DNA of 64,000 bases from Aquincolibacterium sp964606385 (GTDB lineage Bacteria > Omnitrophota > Omnitrophia > Omnitrophales > Aquincolibacteriaceae). How positions within the stretch are numbered: position 1 is the first letter of the stretch; the number at the start of each line of letters is the position of its first letter. Made by a program: the position numbers and the translations under genes. The notes beneath the pieces are model-generated. The model searched no databases. It was given only the letters and a program-made list of their open reading frames with translations, and was not told the DNA's origin. The stretch is from the NCBI GenBank assembly GCA_964606385.1, contig CAZSFZ010000003.1, positions 120,569 through 184,568 of the forward strand. The letters run 5' to 3'. This document shows, in pieces, positions 22,801-25,588 of the stretch.

Positions 22801-25277
22801 CATTGCGCCATAAAAAGGTCCTTGAGCCCCGGGTCATCCATATCACTCATGAGATAGGTCGGCTCCATTTCTTCAAACAACGCGGGCGGCAGCAGTAAGC
22901 CTTCGGATTTTTTCGAGAGTTTTTTCGAGCCTTGCACGCCACGCGCCCGTTCCAAAATCTTCACGGAAAGCGGTGCTTCAGTGAATGGTTCTTCCGTTTT
23001 CTTCCGCTCCATGCCCTGGGGCTTAAGCTGTCTGACCTCCGAACGGGCTTTTTCGCTTTTTACACTTTCAAAACGAATGTAATCCCGGATCGCCTGGTCA
23101 GTCCGGGGCCAGACCTCCAGCATCTTGAAGATCCCGCGCCTGAACTTTTCATAATCATTGCCGGGCGCAGCCAAACCGGAATTAAAAGCAGCATTCAGTA
23201 AATAGGGAAGCTGTATATCGTAAGGAACGGGGTCAGCTTGTGTTCCCTGATATTTGTCGAGAGTAGTCTTGTAAGCTGTAAAATCCTCTTTAAGGATCAA
23301 CCGGAACATTTCCGAGTTTCTTGAAAACGTTTGCCGGATCTCTTCGAGCGCTTTGTCGAGATCTTGTAAATTCGCCTCTTTTTCCCCGAATTCCCAAAAA
23401 AGCATTTCGAGGATCCCGGAGAGGATCTGTTCCTTATTCGCAAAAAGATGGGTGCTGAAAACGCCCAGAGCCGTTTGGGTATCCAATACCTGCCCGTTCA
23501 TGATATAAACCGTCTTTTTCAGGCGAGCATGCTTCCCAATCCACATTTTAAGGCTTGAAAAATACTTTATAGCGGAAGAAGCCCGCTTAAGAAGATCGGG
23601 TTCATCCCAATCCGGCTCAGACGGCCACACCTCTTCCCTCATTTCCGCGCGTTGAGAGGAACCTTCCAATGCGCGATCCATTTTAAGCACAAAATCCTGG
23701 GACGGCTCGCCGCGCAAAGGTCCGGCGGCTTCAAGAAGACGGGATAACGCGGGGGCGTAATCCATGGTCACAGCGCGTTGCGGGCAGGTGCTTTCACGGG
23801 CCACGCTCTCCGGACCATGCGCCACGCCCGCCTCACCGCTTTTCGTGTCCCGTGTCCCGTGTCCCACAGCCCAATCTTTTTCAAAATCATGTTTTCCCCC
23901 GCTCATGAGCATGCGGTAATAATCCTGATGCCGTTTGCTGGGGGCGCCGATCGCGGGAGAAAGAATGACGTAGCCGATCCCTTTTTCTTTCAGGATCTTT
24001 TTAATGGCCTCTTTGTGGAAACCGCCGAACACAAGCGCCGCGGCCTTGGCTTCCGGGTCCTGGAGAAAACCGTCGAAGATCTTCCCGATCGAAAGGTCGC
24101 GCTTCATCGCGAGCTCATAGAACCGGGTAGCGTCGGTGATGAGCCCCTCCCAGGAACGGAACATCACGATCGAACGGCCCGTTTCCTGAGCAAGAAACCG
24201 GGCCACGTCCTCGGTCTTGAGGCCTTCGAGCGATCCTTTGAGCTCGGTGAATTCCTCGTGGCTCAACTCGATCGCATTCATTTTTTCAAGCAGCAAAACG
24301 CTTTGGTAATAACCGTAAGTTTTTCTGTCCCGCTCGGAAGAGAGGCCGGACTCAACGATCTCCCCTTCCAGCTGTTCGATCTCTTTCAGGAGTGCCATGA
24401 GATCGATCTGCTGGATCTTTTTCTCATCACCGGAAAGCAACTTTGAAATTTCGGGGAATGATGAGCGGGGAACGTCCAGCGCTTTCGTTTCCCGTTCCAC
24501 GTTTCCCGTTCCACGGGTTTTCCATGTTCGCTGGAGATATTCCACGAGCGGCATCTGCCCCTGCTGGTACCGCTCCTTCAACTTCAACCATTCCTTCATT
24601 TCCTTGGGAAAATTTTTATCGATGAGTTTTTGGAGTTCCTTGCGGATGAGCCAGATATCGCGGGTCACCTCCCCTCGGTTTTTTGCGGCTTGTTCGTAAG
24701 CGCGGATGTTCTCGAGGTGCAGCGCGATCGAATCAGCGCCCACAAGCTGAAAGTCGCTTTGCGGAGAACGGGGAACGGGGAACGCTGAGCGATCCGTTAA
24801 CCGTTCACCGTTAGCCGTTTCCCGGGAGGACGGTTCTGCCGACCGATTAATGTGCGCATACTCCGCCCCGCCGACACGGAGCTTGTCCATCAGGTAGTAA
24901 GAGAGCTTTTCCTTGAGCGCAGGGTCGTCGATCGCGCCAAAGATCTTGTCCGTCGGGACGGGGCCTTCGTAGCCTTCTTCATAAACGGTCTTGATCCCGT
25001 ATTCTTTGACCAGGTAGCGGACCATGCCGGCGATATTTTCTTGCGCTTCGAGGGAATCATGCGCGTCCTGGATATAGACAAGTGTTTTACCCGACTTCCC
25101 GGCCGAGGTCTCCATCAGGCTGCCGAGTTTCTCGGGCAATTGGAAGGACGAGCGAAGTTCGGCTCCCGGCATCACGGGCGACAATGATTCGAGAGGCATA
25201 GCGATCGCGTTCGTCGTCACAAAACAAACGACGACTACCAAGCTGACGATCCGTTTAAAGCCAGAACCTCTTATCAT
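4827..25277 (-). CDS. Giant secreted multimodular protein, 6,816 aa, with recurrent RSExR separators
   Basis: A single open frame of 20.4 kb without stops, ATG at 25277 with AGAGAGG about 11 nt upstream, TAG at 4827. Residues 1-26 are a Sec signal peptide ending in NAIA. Then follow, in order: Tiki/ChaN-like (about 45-480), helical unknown (543-744), HIT-like (about 1190-1420), GHKL ATPase (about 1630-1770), GNAT (about 2290-2450), HD-GYP (about 2490-2640), membrane span plus HEGTH protease-like module (3090-3290), FHA-like (about 3540-3660), a membrane segment (about 3880-3980), two methyltransferase folds (about 4090-4260 and 4440-4640), Nudix-like (about 4735-4900), a possible phosphodiester glycosidase-like module (5253-5638), and a second degenerate GHKL-like module (about 6200-6300). 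Many stretches match nothing I know. The pentapeptide RSExR or a near variant occurs 21 times. Exceptionally long proteins are known from Omnitrophota. No internal gene starts are evident. Overall function is unknown. Confidence 0.9.
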   Translation of the reverse strand: MIRGSGFKRIVSLVVVVCFVTTNAIAMPLESLSPVMPGAELRSSFQLPEKLGSLMETSAGKSGKTLVYIQDAHDSLEAQENIAGMVRYLVKEYGIKTVYEEGYEGPVPTDKIFGAIDDPALKEKLSYYLMDKLRVGGAEYAHINRSAEPSSRETANGERLTDRSAFPVPRSPQSDFQLVGADSIALHLENIRAYEQAAKNRGEVTRDIWLIRKELQKLIDKNFPKEMKEWLKLKERYQQGQMPLVEYLQRTWKTRGTGNVERETKALDVPRSSFPEISKLLSGDEKKIQQIDLMALLKEIEQLEGEIVESGLSSERDRKTYGYYQSVLLLEKMNAIELSHEEFTELKGSLEGLKTEDVARFLAQETGRSIVMFRSWEGLITDATRFYELAMKRDLSIGKIFDGFLQDPEAKAAALVFGGFHKEAIKKILKEKGIGYVILSPAIGAPSKRHQDYYRMLMSGGKHDFEKDWAVGHGTRDTKSGEAGVAHGPESVARESTCPQRAVTMDYAPALSRLLEAAGPLRGEPSQDFVLKMDRALEGSSQRAEMREEVWPSEPDWDEPDLLKRASSAIKYFSSLKMWIGKHARLKKTVYIMNGQVLDTQTALGVFSTHLFANKEQILSGILEMLFWEFGEKEANLQDLDKALEEIRQTFSRNSEMFRLILKEDFTAYKTTLDKYQGTQADPVPYDIQLPYLLNAAFNSGLAAPGNDYEKFRRGIFKMLEVWPRTDQAIRDYIRFESVKSEKARSEVRQLKPQGMERKKTEEPFTEAPLSVKILERARGVQGSKKLSKKSEGLLLPPALFEEMEPTYLMSDMDDPGLKDLFMAQWSATHSSDRERPVPGYEGLLDGDRSDLFEKSVSIEGISNGVRILTAGRGSRPNHFYVVADMSANLPQVMNQKAFEYMAAIVRALSEGGQYRVYIGFDSMIAGARFRQLYFSVMLVPVSRGASRLDQTARTEIAVTPLDVRVEQLTDYRARAVVFSGKDPQTAGAEALKYIGVLRSADIPHNVILSGGTFYIFPRSRTPSALFPVERPGFPEFAGFSYVPDAIMGEIKEALETETVSKSLFDRIIDVYKKIPELSGDERASIIRSLRKAQRDETSQAQAHSELPGAGKEEKDKHFTSAVFREFEKRYEATEAYTGAGGAGFSYLKDVRTEAIPGPRGFLRKVVAWIAFYKNAPGFVTKPVDRSAAGMPWKEIAAKYPHQKLLDFNIDGLHVHILRSYMPFLPYHFVLAINHRELHNQTVDRRSLLIMMKALERFGVGNVALAFHGGTAVGMGDKPQHAHGFVSDSTWIEDQLVKEEDIFIPAQEGGPFVAELSTDEGAWFVVKGPSSSGVAKYAALITDFLKLLDTPHLLLMRAPFKNRPAAIYIKPYSKVRPDIFPGNMGFMEAVFKTAIQDPGSEKELTEEEMLHGLRTASASPEAFKVYKSGLSRYFDTRPGQQEEVIRSAKAELEPFLPQLPMSAAKEIRSEVRRRSGEEIFRKFFLENDFYTSGIAWPAAETASWIYAKIERIVHGNGGDFRAILDKDHRQIADVEEVFYEDASVSREKHHSKRSETREVVFESRSMRPAPTLQDTQADLEGLIGEMLTDFMDRVGLKWATEPIDHIIGLGAQEVLGRHPEWTWGRIVHDLKSWEPHELLAEALKNGLAAYGRGDREGLVHLKVLQDADHVYLEVSDDGIGIASLVPEDLYGEYFKIVSKSPAREGSGRFILSRGGIGVLMSQIVTQAHDGTMEALSPGLDGHKTTIRFKFPQRAVRLTRLGEAGKTLSEQSSVTEFTEKGSFEWMKYAVQNPGEFEVYDKIPQDGLKTGDVVVVRTPPMYPSDQEVMHFVIAGIEGEQLRYVGAAKGKIFRDPNPSKKDRKKTFEDRLSGSLTWDVTTFRYRDSKEFPLVVYLANQEKLFNRSETRNVDFYATINIPQGQERFKIGKAKMDLFSGEAREVPFEATRRMYGTAKDPKVIGFFPADEEKEHIHTSEVLEGQFTDIHVPGSLAFARCYVRGHQLVVAEVQSDIYPFLKKDETTRTRYKDWRKVMRLVLEAYARTLPGVTEIVSPGSETILERWPERAFPGVIARLQHYGKSDALTRFFRAVQIFATFLMRPMIPSLFKWMGGSPAAERMKKRLYMKALDPDLARIVYDQNMPDFGYVFTDLSTKIPWEGGLTLKRAWVKKLQPLDQDLLTGRFLEHLRIRSEVRTEGDEDKKDLSEAQKIAIVKGLLGVLEKKLDSLIPMAAEEPEQVAAEAQFQKDNLRRVVIGKYGLGGHREVFTQYQSLVATLDRLISVAATKSVFQLQMEIPEAAVVVSDPLLGKIVNVKALELDARQLREVAAVLGELEAEAFHVKQQDGVLRSGSSDKWERNLTRYPAWIFIDAQGRIAGGIYGRLSDDREKVELVRILTVKDGLRGRGTWLMDVFLSQMFQAGVREVFWQAFSEASRDFYDRYLEKRERSGAVKLGYHFRDDYQITLLRDILAPATDETDDSHKQWTVQEVVESLPPQARELLEKVREKDEEILSHMERVMRLAVMTAVELRLPHSLTLAQAALLHDIGKLEIPEEILKNPNPLSDPEWIIMKTHSRKGADLLSSIPGLEKVRETVLSHHERMDGRGYPRGLIGKEISVEARIIAVADSFDAMTVERVYRNGITAHKAVGEFVRHAEEGRLDMKAVKAFAHAWHLDSEKRRRRGEPLDPASRSEVRASDIPDEPWKTEARQKALEASIVRTRELLERTSSGARSLLREVLGEKALYWRRLFLESMTDPSDKNFASDARKMIHWSGGIGITGEDPSPWFNAPEPFLPDIFWNPVQATEPLTRIFFSQASGTFWEWLQAQAKLRNISTEVLATLILTDIRFLQFLTVCYFAKKYDRFFPGMPVTIAAKTERAEATAKHLQSSLQKSPDLFQLFRSLRTQLPIEKEKNNAAEEVFYQHGRAITLGAELIKKAFSEGVYRSGALELASTTVGTAIDFPNVHENEIDAFHLEEVLRWVKANLDLNVLFTLPPAALAAKKPNVPDTDVSINGRSEIRTLLAAETKFTELLEVLKSVVSDKAKRKAKANELVAALRKGRIHSYEDVREVLGPDVSIAKLKTLFEISGLQSRAPPATSRKGFVLKASLAVSLAVTIAIAAFFVFQMTSSDTDRIARRFNRIAATVMDPAARESIQDLIKEFREHAKIDETRIDPLSIHPFIRQQANKAGELSGIQVNKDFALEMPQMIVKYVVIHEGTHLRNAHLRYATNQGFEDFMKRLNALRPAKGTVDPNEILKDPEILRAVFRTYASQIEDEKLAYQAEDEAMMADIRSAGSHEAFVKKMFEGLGDGNEDRRRNGIVVGYMEGVGQRWDAEKGTPSEDGTQAYVLKVLLNTPYLEQGVGHLHYLRNVYLQTVYAMTQGTADAGMIQLTGDLDRPFRVTDYKRLAAWTYEQAQKLGVHPQTETRVDHHEKRSEVRSAGIPARFTPLALKNAPKMQTIAWEGKTYNFVAISVMLQSQDQKNLAFLLVEHMNPELRKDFLDMLSPELKKTVLNYLHSPASEPTMILQDRQLRGEDFTAMFFGRVILGVGEHVETSPVQFEIEPLADGRIAFRIYSRGDADTYEVDFNKTYMVARDHVPEDKIQAAELFTVDSEFVTSGRHFSFRVFRDDEGNLWITIEDYRSTNGTVLSAEIYPATVAYEGRDQDMVRYSELLKLILASLGDLLKADDKKPVKDDPIHHYKHAVDETCRLYQESAEFGELEKLRKEVIQEVLFANVVGQAVDRTNYALEALEKLLQEDRISIWLPVLEVAVSYLPAGKMNPKFFRLLQVISSEKIRQAPTKLKRDVMRILSGVAGNPTEFSNQPPLEHEMTKTIRLDIIPGQDMTPKNRSEVRTDFVSKWRDAQRRKMLESPDLRLLNYLVHRTGFSPEQKKAYIRLWELMSLSVPLFAISKTVLSTLSTALVATHPLFAFVPVSIWFFMSPFLRLVFLIAPFTWIYKLRVNTLFWANFFPAGGAFIAVPSQLFELVRDEYRRYPGMSFKQLRDLHHQVIAHVSAMPAEGTHSFSREALLARSSELTFNLLEWRSAQHASGTKVKNLFPDDISELLSGSGPRPRSEMREGSQSDFRDVVNETPYLEWAPGQMIEQKLATLLPEGAKVLDLMSGKFSYVPAASQASEVIGVGLNDKEMALNKKLTSYRVQDVNEKPAFPEEWKGRFDAVVMTSGAAYAEDLPSLFRAAAETLKEGGTLFVAYNPDYYSPEATAVWKGMKADEKAKAVTDALEAAKSFSVPRHERKSYVGRFDLSQDMDMIFAVKNIRSEIRTDVKLQNPDYVFLFGHIGLNFDRSVAGVRGGFDIIEGRIEPLKMRSFEKWLLDLNRHSSESEVMMPSRRIGAEIFLAQKNAEETENQFFERVLIGESSKIRASLIENSDGQSLAIESPSFVLIVPVMSEAEVRRNQKNPNDAWDPWAYPDEAQAAAQMQKAGELFPGKPVFMNGAPIFYTEDGFMNVRGRLMSKNRVSDKFAALLGGMELKTGFKTLDVGTGSGIFAALAVQKGSGQVTATDTDDLSLELAKWNVRRLGLQDKVRVAYGDPFTGEAVGVDEKFDLILASLPLQHGAAAAKQLTLRFLRELPAHLDPNGKALVFLYQGTMSRYMRRRTDLTKIQDPDCEKVFQASLAPLDFNARGVSSIAFYHQADEDHIYTIFEIARSKTVSEPIRPETKGVQPKLRQQLEKIKEDPSAGLDSAKIQDILTAIENGSLKLKGEDVDIIKSENGIETVIGAIDRNIAHRYGLMHRVPTTFIMTPEGKFLLQRRAHNIAEPMRLSLFGGHVQTRQGYRDTVKHEIVEELGLPEDWKIDDSKLQTIRTEGAFASPEWDGKNRERRSHYVYFASIEEIQKIRATGKLLETKLAELGEAGFKQWLEAQQKAKNGLGEVWSIHEYAYDELMSLGHDQLSSDLLAPLLHDPANQDVRDVLEQAANTNRSEVRDAERFANWEGLKAKAAGSEVSHLLDPAYILHDWMILSVVNPSLKDYGLIYGAAGVDLSNALLSTNMTRGLFISDYFGWFKDALTGAIPMDPRQILDPGTRARWLASELADRYRYNKEVFGYSVGEWLRGPLERLIAMTVELDALGVKNFQITSYEQSLGLDFEWQHPLGKTLSSRTVLFVDADITRSYAYRELLGSGFNGYYQRAGEEVPLDYAQNPGFILELQDALPQGGYFITDDHAYYHVPGTPRELAFTDRGSSFPGGLPQLSIPHYKELTQAILKLRGGGILSDAPAHRYGWDVRIRKNEKDEAKRSEIRTSKFQKVEPQIEAFDPDKIKVVLSVSGADETDPTKQWFKADGVSRLFRDRVHGPLYVDREGKPYGSHDPRVEAFKKTVSQFIETYEVTHSDEKVELVLPNGNLGINDWFVGVADGKVYSSARDPKAGRVYDMLVTGEDGSLSVMSLQLMKPDGTRGIFDERGDPVTGIRYAVYGQRIVKNGKDNLKNLHEQFDDLRHIFRLPFFRMVRDGVEQNIELGFSDDLGELYRDPELIKLALMGQPIVLSLEPLLKKGLTVEAIRQKYLEWEYKDFDARRDKEKEKLDEGEFRIINGREIEIRLIAAYYPHSFIGLAEDPRGKKQLLVGNTLAGDSKFIGAYLPEVIQQFIARGAKDVFLWANGKDLAGTRNSRGTGLEAILLTKKRSEARNKDIVPEEVMAKVTDVWEKVDQLNLRNKPVPLDVKSVQTGKEGFVFIGDSTEFEKAVVAWAGLIDGTEEGYQWMGKATENLRKRGYGKNYSFIRNARMAANYLGENVDWYAHQQGALVVDYDDATGTGYVAAIDRGEGFPINTKGELDIALVHGGFLAQKSEGGGDGIAMGRVIKEGDVTIISHGQVAEIRKGETAARKVIPRPYDGKRAQDIAKFKGSAVIVRFTAERSEMREAGSSNDEAAKTDLEAAQRQFKWWSKKIPAWTEGEKAKIPQVLKALHEAGFSLRGGTVQLEISEAGARVVFGVLGTPRTPSSVYNKALQVYKDRGGWDAALREAGLDPESIKREPGFIELRNMKNGQERKWPAAEPRLESKGRSEARDIDFMKTAQELKALLDARFNAATNREMITQYLKIYSYTTRPVVSSLKGLLDHGLPEPLAEFFVSRNIWDKTDQSNVLEALNGVYAAQQTPPDSRNRAEMRHEDLELAGRWMKGSKEAAKELLEKGYWVSGFSELNRGTRLSDLLEETGFSTTPAPVYFRMLGEEKVSTDEELMGQVLNEFQINRVHAGNQAQSVIVARSIEDRGRKGIEILSLDNGEGIPSVLWAVEPGNSMTGSTHRGKGLPYILSAVRSEPHSFAEIHTVLPSGSSEAYRFLPHVFEPQPIPCVLSEHGTLVRIVRFAVGGRSEVRVDGNSDAYQSSADFLTRYTVQQDGLSYSVWNVIEKETPSAAYALKKILEARRWMDESGKKDRPLVIWQNMSLGQFFPYFSEAVKTELGVLELSGDPSRWNTQAAQWQPGKTRFILIKQKTASSFPGENREYENYEEEAWDPSVDMWGAKEAARIAKDLKAPLVMVDHSRKEFSNAQELWADQARREGAAPIRIRAGADADETAVRNAIESDGALLLLNANAHPEKQGSLFDDSKIFSEEGRNLQVVVGGQRTSFYDAFTEAYAKAAIEAVRKSEARELELTGKTPKDKSDRSEVRSSGTGPKEYEPVQSSGLNEKRSVRTAIENLRGKFTVMTDLADVAYFTDAQLQEFETMAILQPNVKFVFYGNQSQPFSAKGAVDRLTRLQRQLGAGRIVITEVAPEDMPVGKDEKIIRISKRSVPRSALNKKIFDFRYIAEETGLVPMALLYADQHEKPSEKGVMDLSMASAMLRVALQEFQNSIVFARAA
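6297..6923 (-). other. Degenerate GHKL-like module near the C-terminus of the giant protein
   Basis: Residues 6119-6327. GIEILSLDNGEGIPSVL resembles a GHKL G1 box and STHRGKGLPYILSAV a lid region, but the expected Asn of the N box is in a poor context (LNEFQINRVHAGNQ). It may be a non-catalytic relative of the module at 1630-1770. Confidence 0.4.
8364..9521 (-). other. Possible phosphodiester glycosidase-like module of the giant protein
   Basis: Residues 5253-5638. INDWFVGVADGKVYSS, RVYDMLVTGEDGSL and, near the end, HSFIGLAEDPRGKKQLLVG with TLAGDSKFIGAYL recall the NAGPA-like fold (flavour GDSG near a repeated basic strand). This is a weak assignment; treat it as unknown if no profile supports it. 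Confidence 0.3.
10578..11075 (-). other. Nudix-like module of the giant protein
   Basis: About residues 4735-4900. The Nudix box GGHVQTRQGYRDTVKHE then IVEELGL keeps the spacing of the consensus and the EE pair. The first Glu is replaced by Gln and the Arg by His. The fold is convincing; hydrolase activity is doubtful. Confidence 0.75.
11358..11960 (-). other. SAM-dependent methyltransferase-like module 2 of the giant protein
   Basis: About residues 4440-4640. KTLDVGTGSGIFAALAV, VTATDTDDLSLELAKWN and FDLILASLPLQ look like the HemK/PrmC/RlmG type. The NPPY-type catalytic motif is replaced by SLPLQ, so the substrate or even catalysis may differ. Confidence 0.7.
12490..13010 (-). other. SAM-dependent methyltransferase-like module 1 of the giant protein
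   Basis: About residues 4090-4260. KVLDLMSGKFSYVP, VIGVGLND, FDAVVMTSG and LKEGGTLFVAYNPD follow the class I methyltransferase order, but the usual G-x-G-x-G SAM loop is changed to MSGKFS. Confidence 0.55.
13340..13600 (-). other. Hydrophobic multi-span segment of the giant protein
   Basis: About residues 3893-3979 contain two or three long hydrophobic stretches (around LMSLSVPLFAIS, FVPVSIWFFM and LRLVFLIAPFTWIY). They would place the protein in a membrane unless it is cut into pieces first. Confidence 0.6.
14298..14660 (-). other. FHA-like module of the giant protein
   Basis: About residues 3540-3660. SGRHFSFRV, then ITIEDYRSTNGTVL, matches the FHA phosphothreonine-binding signature (S-x-x-H and D-x-x-S-x-N-G-T). 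Confidence 0.65.
15418..16010 (-). other. Membrane span plus HEGTH zinc-metalloprotease-like module of the giant protein
   Basis: About residues 3090-3287. One strong transmembrane helix (about 3098-3120) is followed by the motif VIHEGTHLRNAH, with HExxH at residues 3211-3215 (plus-strand 15633-15647). About 65 residues on, an acidic helix EDEKLAYQAEDEAMM could supply the third zinc ligand, as in gluzincins. The family is not recognised. It is the only protease-like motif noted in the giant protein. Confidence 0.55.
17358..17810 (-). other. HD-GYP phosphodiesterase-like module of the giant protein
   Basis: About residues 2490-2640. All family signatures are visible: LLHDIGKLEIPEEIL (HD at 2540-2541), HSRKGADLL, HHERMDGRGYPRGL (2593-2605) and RIIAVADSFDAMT. 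HD-GYP proteins hydrolyse cyclic di-GMP inside cells, so its place in a protein with a signal peptide is odd. Confidence 0.92.
17928..18410 (-). other. GNAT acetyltransferase-like module of the giant protein
   Basis: About residues 2290-2450. RIAGGIYGRL, then VELVRILTVKDGLRGRGTWL, is the GNAT beta4 and acetyl-CoA loop (the R/Q-x-x-G-x-G/A motif appears as RGRGTW), followed by a FYDRYL segment typical of the C-terminal part. Confidence 0.65.
19968..20390 (-). other. GHKL (HATPase_c) module of the giant protein
   Basis: About residues 1630-1770. The N box appears as HELLAEALKNGLAAYG, the G1 box as VSDDGIGIA, and the G2-like region as RGGIGVLMSQIVTQA. This is the ATP-binding fold of histidine kinases, gyrase and MutL. 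No dimerisation helix with a phospho-His was seen next to it. Confidence 0.75.
21018..21710 (-). other. HIT-superfamily-like module of the giant protein
   Basis: About residues 1190-1420. The pattern PYHFVLAINHRELHNQ, then NVALAFHGGTAVGMGDK and QHAHGFV, is like HIT/GalT-type nucleotidyl transferases (GDP-hexose phosphorylase or Ap4A phosphorylase group), in which an HxH triad follows a glycine-rich loop. The catalytic triad here would be HAH with no third His, so activity is uncertain. Confidence 0.5.
23844..23866. repeat. Three tandem CGTGTCC heptamers inside the giant ORF
   Basis: The unit length is again seven bases and the minus-strand form GGACACG is close to GGGAACG. The copies encode residues about 471-478 at the junction between the first and second modules. 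Confidence 0.75.
24453..24518. repeat. GGGAACG/GGAAACG repeats inserted in frame in the giant ORF (copy A)
   Basis: Direct (24453-24474) and reverse-complement copies (24486-24518) encode residues about 254-275, a low-complexity stretch rich in Arg, Gly, Thr and Glu between two helical parts of the Tiki-like module. Confidence 0.8.
24764..24826. repeat. GGGAACG/GGAAACG repeats inserted in frame in the giant ORF (copy B)
   Basis: GAACGGGGAACGGGGAACG (24766-24784) is followed by CCGTTAACCGTT-type reverse copies to 24826. It encodes residues about 151-172, again low-complexity, in the Tiki-like module. Confidence 0.8.
25197..25277 (-). other. Signal peptide of the giant protein
   Basis: Residues 1-27 have basic residues (R3, K8, R9), a hydrophobic core rich in Val (SLVVVVCFV) and a small-residue cleavage site NAIA then MP. 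Export through Sec is the plain reading. No lipobox Cys follows. Confidence 0.85.
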
Positions 25278-25588
25278 TCCGTCTGTTACCTCTCTTTTTT
25301 CTACGATTTGAATCTCTAAAAAATACGGCCGTATTTTCGATTAAACATCTTTCAAAAAGACTTGAGTTGCATGCTTGCGCCTTTGTAAATGGATATTTTT
25401 AGTTTTAAGAATAGATTCTCAAAATTTCGAACAGCATAGTCCTTAAAATGTAACCTCCCAAAAGCTCTTTTTCAAGAGAGGAGCTGTTTTTATAGGACTT
25501 ATTTTGAAATAAATTCGATGTTTTATTGACTTTGTTTCATAATATGAATATATTATATGATTATTATGTATATATAGGAGGCTACATT
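25278..25588. other. Divergent AT-rich control region (311 bp)
   Basis: Separates the giant ORF (minus) from the beta-propeller gene (plus). It is markedly more AT-rich than its surroundings. It holds the plus-strand promoter listed separately, the AGAGAGG ribosome site of the giant ORF (25289-25295) and an imperfect hairpin at about 25462-25495. I could not find a convincing minus-strand promoter by eye. Confidence 0.6.
25526..25554 (+). promoter_or_regulatory. Sigma-70-type promoter of the beta-propeller gene
   Basis: TTGACT at 25526-25531 and TATATT at 25549-25554 are separated by exactly 17 bp, in an AT-rich setting 35 bp ahead of the ATG at 25589. The TTG of the -35 box is in frame with the gene and could be mistaken for a start codon. 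Confidence 0.75.

Larger units (their letters stand above)
5400..23651 (-). repeat. RSExR pentapeptide array (21 copies) within the giant ORF
   Basis: Copies in protein order (residue of the first Arg): RAEMR 543; RSEVR 745; RSEVR 1468; RSETR 1553; RSETR 1902; RSEVR 2187; RSEVR 2686; RSEIR 3011; RSEVR 3430; RSEVR 3846; RSEMR 4071; RSEIR 4273; RSEVR 4938; RSEIR 5253; RSEAR 5639; RSEMR 5872; RSEAR 6019; RAEMR 6119; RSEVR 6327; KSEAR 6603; RSEVR 6622. Their low plus-strand coordinates are 23637, 23031, 20862, 20607, 19560, 18705, 17208, 16233, 14976, 13728, 13053, 12447, 10452, 9507, 8349, 7650, 7209, 6909, 6285, 5457 and 5400. Intervals are mostly 85-500 residues. Weaker look-alikes (RTEIA at 954, RTEAI at 1152) fall inside the longest gap. 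Codons differ between copies, so the peptide is what is conserved. Confidence 0.93.
23838..25139 (-). other. Tiki/ChaN-like N-terminal module of the giant protein
   Basis: About residues 47-480. The opening LVYIQDAHDSLEAQENIAG and KTVYEEGYEG, and the closing LVFGGFHKEAIKKILKE then GYVILSP, resemble the TraB/ChaN/Tiki (EreA/ChaN-like) fold, where a GxxH or GGFH loop lies near the active site. Two spots in the module (residues about 151-172 and 254-275) are translated heptamer repeats and are probably insertions. Family placement is by motif memory only. Confidence 0.5.

Noticed and set aside
5400..23651. RSExR copies as remnants of a DNA transposon or recombination site
   Set aside because: Synonymous codons differ between copies and the flanks share no sequence.
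4827..25277. The giant ORF as an artefact of several genes joined by assembly error
   Set aside because: There are no stops or frame changes over 20 kb, and the same pentapeptide is found throughout in the same frame. Joining errors would not produce this.
25526..25588. TTG start at 25526 for the beta-propeller gene
   Set aside because: The TTG is the first half of a -35 box (TTGACT), and an AGGAGG-ATG pair exists 63 bp downstream with a signal peptide right after it.
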